Source: Chitinophagales bacterium
GTDB taxonomy: Bacteria > Bacteroidota > Bacteroidia > Chitinophagales > Chitinophagaceae
DNA length: 64,000 nucleotides
NCBI GenBank assembly: GCA_017303855.1
Contig: JAFLBL010000015.1
Location: 1 to 64,000, forward strand
Direction: 5' to 3'
Positions 60,556 through 64,000 of the stretch are shown in pieces. Below the pieces are notes generated by a model. That model worked only from the letters and a program-made list of their open reading frames with translations. It was not told the origin of the DNA and made no database searches. The position numbers were made by a program, and so were the translations under genes. Numbering within the stretch: the first letter of the stretch is position 1; each line of letters opens with the position of its first letter.

Positions 60556-61382
60556 CGGGCGAGGTCATTAAGCGAAGTGAAAAAATGATCCGGGTATCCG
60601 GTATCCTGCCAGAGACCCGGTCTGAATTCCAATTGAAGGAAATACTGGCTGAGCTCGGTAAATAAGGCGGAATCCTGGTCAATCAACCCGGACAATTGCA
60701 GTAGTAATTCCTGTCGTGACAGGGAGAACTGATTGCTGATTTTTACCAGGTAGTACAATACATCTTCCGGGGTGGCATACGCGTAGGTTTGTGCCAGTAA
60801 CAGTTTACCGGAACGACCAAGCAGTACCGTAAAGTCATCCTGTCTGAATTCCACCAGCATCAATCCGTTTTCCCCGGCTTCGTTCAGTTTGTGCAGACTG
60901 AGTGAAAACTGGTGCCGGCTGCGGGCGGCCGGATAGTGTTGTTGTACCTGGTGCAGTAAATCCGCCGGAACCGCATATACATTATACAGCTGCCATTCGG
61001 CGATTGTTTCTGTAACCACTGCTTCATTGCCTGAAGGGCCGGACAGACTTCTCAGCAGTGAGCCGGCTTCTTCCGCGGGAAACTGTAATAAAGGGGCCAG
61101 GGTGCTGTTGGTATAATCATAAGCTACCTGTACCTGGAAAAAATTTTCAGTCAATGCCGGAACCTGTTCCAGTAAACCGGGAAAAACAGCGGTATCCGCT
61201 TCTTCAATCCGGTAGTACCCCAGCTGGTGGAGTTCCTCTCCGGTTCCGTTTGTAATGGAATAAGCCAGGTGGCGGTCACCCAGCCGCAGGGAAAGTACCG
61301 GTTGCACCGGTGATTCTTTTTTCGCCGTTATCGTAAATAATTCTTTCAAAATCCTCCTTTCAATTCGTGCAATAATAGACAA
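60543..61382 (-). CDS. DUF3822-family protein
   Basis: 279 residues. A conserved Bacteroidota family of unknown function, often beside rsmD. The protein is cytoplasmic, with an actin-like/ASKHA-reminiscent start (PVLSLRLGDRHLAYSI) and a C-terminal part with GENGLMLVEFRQDDFTVLLGRSGKLLLAQT. There is no in-frame ATG at the 5' end; the furthest start is TTG at 61382, and another TTG at 61349 follows an AGGAGG by only 3 nt, so the start is unsettled. It is the first gene of the rsmD operon and divergent from the MATE gene (36 bp). Confidence 0.8.
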   Translation of the reverse strand: MSIIARIERRILKELFTITAKKESPVQPVLSLRLGDRHLAYSITNGTGEELHQLGYYRIEEADTAVFPGLLEQVPALTENFFQVQVAYDYTNSTLAPLLQFPAEEAGSLLRSLSGPSGNEAVVTETIAEWQLYNVYAVPADLLHQVQQHYPAARSRHQFSLSLHKLNEAGENGLMLVEFRQDDFTVLLGRSGKLLLAQTYAYATPEDVLYYLVKISNQFSLSRQELLLQLSGLIDQDSALFTELSQYFLQLEFRPGLWQDTGYPDHFFTSLNDLARCAS

Positions 61383-61396
61383 AAATTTAAATATCG

Positions 61397-61404
61397 TAGG
61401 TTTG
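61397..61404 (+). promoter_or_regulatory. -7 promoter box of the MATE gene
   Basis: Perfect TAGGTTTG, 14 nt before the ATG at 61419. No -33 TTTG in the expected place. Confidence 0.5.
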
Positions 61405-61418
61405 CCTCTTTTTCAACT

Positions 61419-62780
61419 ATGGCAGCGGGCATTACCAATGAATTACAGGTGCAGGTCAGCAACCGGCAGATTTTAAAGATCGCCTTGCCGATCAGCCTTG
61501 CCATATTAATTCCCCAGCTGAATTTTATCACCAATAATATTTTTCTCGGTCATTATACAAACGATACTGCGGCCCTTGCCGTTGCGGGTATTACCGGGGT
61601 GTATTACCTGATATTTGCCGCCATTGGGTACGGGCTCAATAATGGGTTACAGGCCCTGATTGCCCGGCGGGCTGGTGAAAACCGACCGGAAGAAATAGGG
61701 AGGCTGTTTTCACAAGGAGTCCTGATCGGACTTTGTGTGGCCGCTGCCGGTATCCTGGTCACCTGGTTATTTACACCCGCTGTATTCCGGCTGATTATCC
61801 ATGATCCGGAAATTCAGCAAAAGGCTATTGAATTTTTACGAATCCGTATATGGGGTCTCCCCTTTCTCTACATTTACCAGTTACGGAATGCCTTACTGGT
61901 AGGTACCAATCAGAGCCGCTACCTGGTGGCGGGAACACTGGCTGAAACCCTGGCCAATATCGGGCTGGACTACCTCCTGATCTTTGGCCACTGGGGTTTA
62001 CCGGAACTGGGTTTTAACGGGGCCGCCATCGCGTCTGTCATTGCCGAGTTTACCGGGATGTTTGTCATCTTTCTGGTCATCCGCTGGAAAGGGATCAGTC
62101 AGCGTTTTGGTTTGTTCCGGGAGTTTGGCTGGAACAGGGAAAACAGTGCACTGATTATTTCCATGTCCGCCCCCCTGATGTTTCAGCATGCGATCAGTAT
62201 TATCAGCTGGCAATATTTCTTTTTACTGATCGAACATCATGGCGCCATGGCGCTGAAAGTGTCCAATGTAATGCGGAATATATTTGGCGTTTTCGGTTGT
62301 GTGACCTGGGCCTTTGCCGCTACCACCAATGCCATGGTCAGCAATGTAATCGGGCAGGATAAAAAAGAACAGGTGATACCGCTGCTTAAAAAAATCATCC
62401 GGTTGAGTATGGGCTGGGCCATTGTGGCCTGTATACTACTGAACCTGTTTCCGGAAGCTTTCCTATCCATATTCGGTCAGGAGCCCGCCTTTACAACCGC
62501 CGCCATGCCTTCCCTGCGGGTGGTTACGGCGGCCATGCTATTAATGTCTTTTTCCGTCATTTTCCTGAGTGCGGTTACAGGTACCGGTAATACCCGGGTT
62601 ACTTTTCTGATAGAGTTGTTCGCGATTGTTTTCTACTGCCTCTACGTATACCTTGTAAGCGAACATTATTTCCTGCCCATACATTACGGGTGGATGAGTG
62701 AATGGTTGTATTGGGTCTGCCTTTTTGTTCCCTCTTTCTGGTACCTGCGGAGTGGCCGGTGGAAGGCAAAAATTATTTAA
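61419..62780 (+). CDS. MATE-family multidrug/cation efflux transporter
   Basis: 453 residues with 12 membrane helices in two six-helix lobes. MATE transporters expel cationic drugs or dyes in exchange for Na+ or H+. The N-lobe opening (IALPISLAILIPQLNFITNNIFLGHYTNDTAALAVAGI) and the internal repeat start (LIISMSAPLMFQHAISIIS) are typical. The drug range is unknown. It is divergent from DUF3822 and its last eight bases overlap folB, which is convergent. Confidence 0.92.
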   Translation: MAAGITNELQVQVSNRQILKIALPISLAILIPQLNFITNNIFLGHYTNDTAALAVAGITGVYYLIFAAIGYGLNNGLQALIARRAGENRPEEIGRLFSQGVLIGLCVAAAGILVTWLFTPAVFRLIIHDPEIQQKAIEFLRIRIWGLPFLYIYQLRNALLVGTNQSRYLVAGTLAETLANIGLDYLLIFGHWGLPELGFNGAAIASVIAEFTGMFVIFLVIRWKGISQRFGLFREFGWNRENSALIISMSAPLMFQHAISIISWQYFFLLIEHHGAMALKVSNVMRNIFGVFGCVTWAFAATTNAMVSNVIGQDKKEQVIPLLKKIIRLSMGWAIVACILLNLFPEAFLSIFGQEPAFTTAAMPSLRVVTAAMLLMSFSVIFLSAVTGTGNTRVTFLIELFAIVFYCLYVYLVSEHYFLPIHYGWMSEWLYWVCLFVPSFWYLRSGRWKAKII

Positions 62781-63138
62781 AATCCTGCTGATAAGTAATC
62801 CCCACGGATCCGTTGAAGCCGGCAATGGGTGGTTGTAATTTATAAATGGAGATCCGCACTGAAGTAATGACGGGGAATGCGGTATGTATAGCCGCCGTAA
62901 TTTTCATGGCCAGTGTTTCCAGCAGATCGTGCGGTTGTTGCATATACTGTTGTACAATGGAAAAAAGCGTTGCATAGTTTACCGTATCGTCAATCCTGGT
63001 AATTAATTCTTCCGTGGGACAATACACCACCTGCAGCTCCACCCGGAACTGATTTCCCGTTTTTCGTTCTTCCGGGTATAAGCCGTGGAATGCATGGAAA
63101 CGAAGGTCCTGCAGTTCAATGGTCATATTGGCTGGCAT
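62773..63138 (-). CDS. folB: dihydroneopterin aldolase
   Basis: 121 residues from the ATG at 63138; an upstream in-frame start would overlap trxB and is disfavoured. It cleaves dihydroneopterin to hydroxymethyl-dihydropterin, a step of folate synthesis. Marks: HAFHGLYPEERKTGNQFRVELQV (conserved HG..PEER), then DTVNYATLF and LLETLAMKITAAI with the catalytic residues' region. It begins 7 nt after the trxB stop, so it is probably co-transcribed with trxB. Confidence 0.92.
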   Translation of the reverse strand: MPANMTIELQDLRFHAFHGLYPEERKTGNQFRVELQVVYCPTEELITRIDDTVNYATLFSIVQQYMQQPHDLLETLAMKITAAIHTAFPVITSVRISIYKLQPPIAGFNGSVGITYQQDFK

Positions 63139-63145
63139 AGTCAGT

Positions 63146-64000
63146 TTAATGAAGTCCTTTGGCACTCAGGTAACGTTCCGCGTCGAGGGCTGCCATGCAA
63201 CCACTGCCGGCTGCTGTTACGGCCTGGCGGTAGATCTTATCCTGTACATCACCCGCGGCAAAAACCCCTTCAATGTTGGTTTTGCTGGTACCCGGAACCG
63301 TTTTGATATAACCGGCTTCATCCATTTCAATAAATGGTTTGAAGATATCCGAATTGGGCTGGTGACCGATTGCCACGAAGAAAGCACTCACGGGTACTTC
63401 CTCTTTCGTATCCGTTTTTGTATTGTGAATTCGTACGGCACTTACTTTTTTATCGCCCAGTACTTCATCGGTAACACTGTTCCAGTACACTTTGATATTC
63501 GCCGTATTTTTTACTCTTTCCTGCATTACTTTACTGGCCCTCATTTCATCACGGCGTACAATCATGTGTACCTGTGCGCATATTTTGGATAAATAAAGGG
63601 CTTCCTCCGCCGCTGTATCACCGGCACCTACAATCGCCACTTCCTTTCCTTTAAAAAAGAAACCATCGCAAACGGCGCAGGCGCTTACGCCAAAACCGTT
63701 CAGCCGTTGTTCGCTTTCCAGTCCCAGCCATTTGGCCGATGCCCCTGTTGAAATAATCACGGCATCCGCTTCGATCCATTTCTCCTCATCGATCTGTACT
63801 TTATGTACCGGGCCGGAAAAATCCACCTTTGTAGCCAGTCCATACCGGATATCAGCTCCCATCCGGGCCGCCTGTTTTTCAAAATGCACCATCATTTCCG
63901 GCCCCTGTATCCCTTCCGGATACCCGGGATAGTTTTCCACTTCTGTAGTTATGGTTAATTGTCCGCCCGGTTGTATTCCCTGGTATAAAACGGGATTCAG
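63146..64000 (-). CDS. trxB: thioredoxin-disulfide reductase, C-terminal part (5' end outside the window)
   Basis: At least 284 residues; the frame is open to the window edge (LNPVLYQGIQPGGQLTITTE), so the FAD-binding N-terminus lies outside. It reduces thioredoxin with NADPH. The redox-active pair is CAVCDGFFFKGKEVAIVGAG, the NADPH-binding GAGDTAAEEALYL follows, and the late FAD motif GVFAAGDVQDKIYRQAVTAAGSGC is complete. It lies 7 nt upstream of folB. Confidence 0.96.
   Translation of the reverse strand: MNPVLYQGIQPGGQLTITTEVENYPGYPEGIQGPEMMVHFEKQAARMGADIRYGLATKVDFSGPVHKVQIDEEKWIEADAVIISTGASAKWLGLESEQRLNGFGVSACAVCDGFFFKGKEVAIVGAGDTAAEEALYLSKICAQVHMIVRRDEMRASKVMQERVKNTANIKVYWNSVTDEVLGDKKVSAVRIHNTKTDTKEEVPVSAFFVAIGHQPNSDIFKPFIEMDEAGYIKTVPGTSKTNIEGVFAAGDVQDKIYRQAVTAAGSGCMAALDAERYLSAKGLH

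Overview
The window comes from a Bacteroidota chromosome, most likely a member of the Chitinophagales/Chitinophagaceae (the phylum is well supported, the family is inference). The evidence is: type IX secretion signals (gliding-motility-type C-terminal domains with a PorP/SprF partner), many TAnnTTTG (-7) promoter elements characteristic of the phylum, almost no Shine-Dalgarno sequences, a BlaI/M56 pair, DUF3857/transglutaminase proteins, and housekeeping genes in arrangements usual for the group. No tRNA, CRISPR array, prophage, plasmid origin or intact insertion sequence was seen.

Layout. 0-3.3 kb: 3' part of gyrA and a secreted helical-repeat (TPR-like) protein. 3.5-9 kb: a HEAT-like protein and a minus-strand operon of two DUF3857 proteins plus an outer-membrane barrel. 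9-15 kb: NDH-2 NADH dehydrogenase behind a 24-bp perfect palindrome, serA, a serine-hydrolase lipoprotein and the fused NAD(P)HX repair enzyme. 15-24.5 kb: membrane pyrophosphatase, small secreted proteins, a class V aminotransferase, TerC, a Tat-exported DinB-like protein and a lipocalin-like secreted protein. The intergenic gaps here hold three diverged copies of one dispersed repeat. 24.7-26.9 kb: BlaI-type repressor and M56 sensor peptidase. 26.9-38.5 kb: two giant (about 1,730 aa) PKD-repeat surface proteins on either side of a PorP/SprF gene, preceded by a long AT-rich non-coding stretch. 39.7-51.9 kb: lipoproteins, a secreted HMA metal-binding protein, pyrE, pyrR-pyrB, coaD, a thioesterase, a NUDIX hydrolase, pruA, prfB with a programmed +1 frameshift, a dienelactone-hydrolase-like lipoprotein and a CPBP-like membrane protein. 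51.97-52.44 kb: RNase P RNA (minus strand). 52.5-64 kb: Smr-domain protein, amino-acid permease, a tight operon DUF3822-rsmD-5-FCL-lpxK-rnr-polyprenyl synthase, a MATE transporter, folB and the start of trxB (cut by the window edge).

The most distinctive unit is the adhesin cassette at 26.9-38.5 kb. Two paralogous secreted proteins share the same N-terminal (IgGFc-binding-like) and C-terminal (type B sorting) regions, but a block of three PKD domains sits on opposite sides of a three-copy Ig-like array. The PorP/SprF gene between them is the kind of partner known to act in secretion or anchoring of SprB-type adhesins. A second theme is repeat invasion: dispersed intergenic elements, nested GC-rich palindromes, short tandem arrays next to start codons, and repeat-like sequence inside variable stems of the RNase P RNA. 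A third is transcription-start architecture: several genes have the -7 box only 4-20 nt from the start codon, which implies leaderless or near-leaderless mRNAs.
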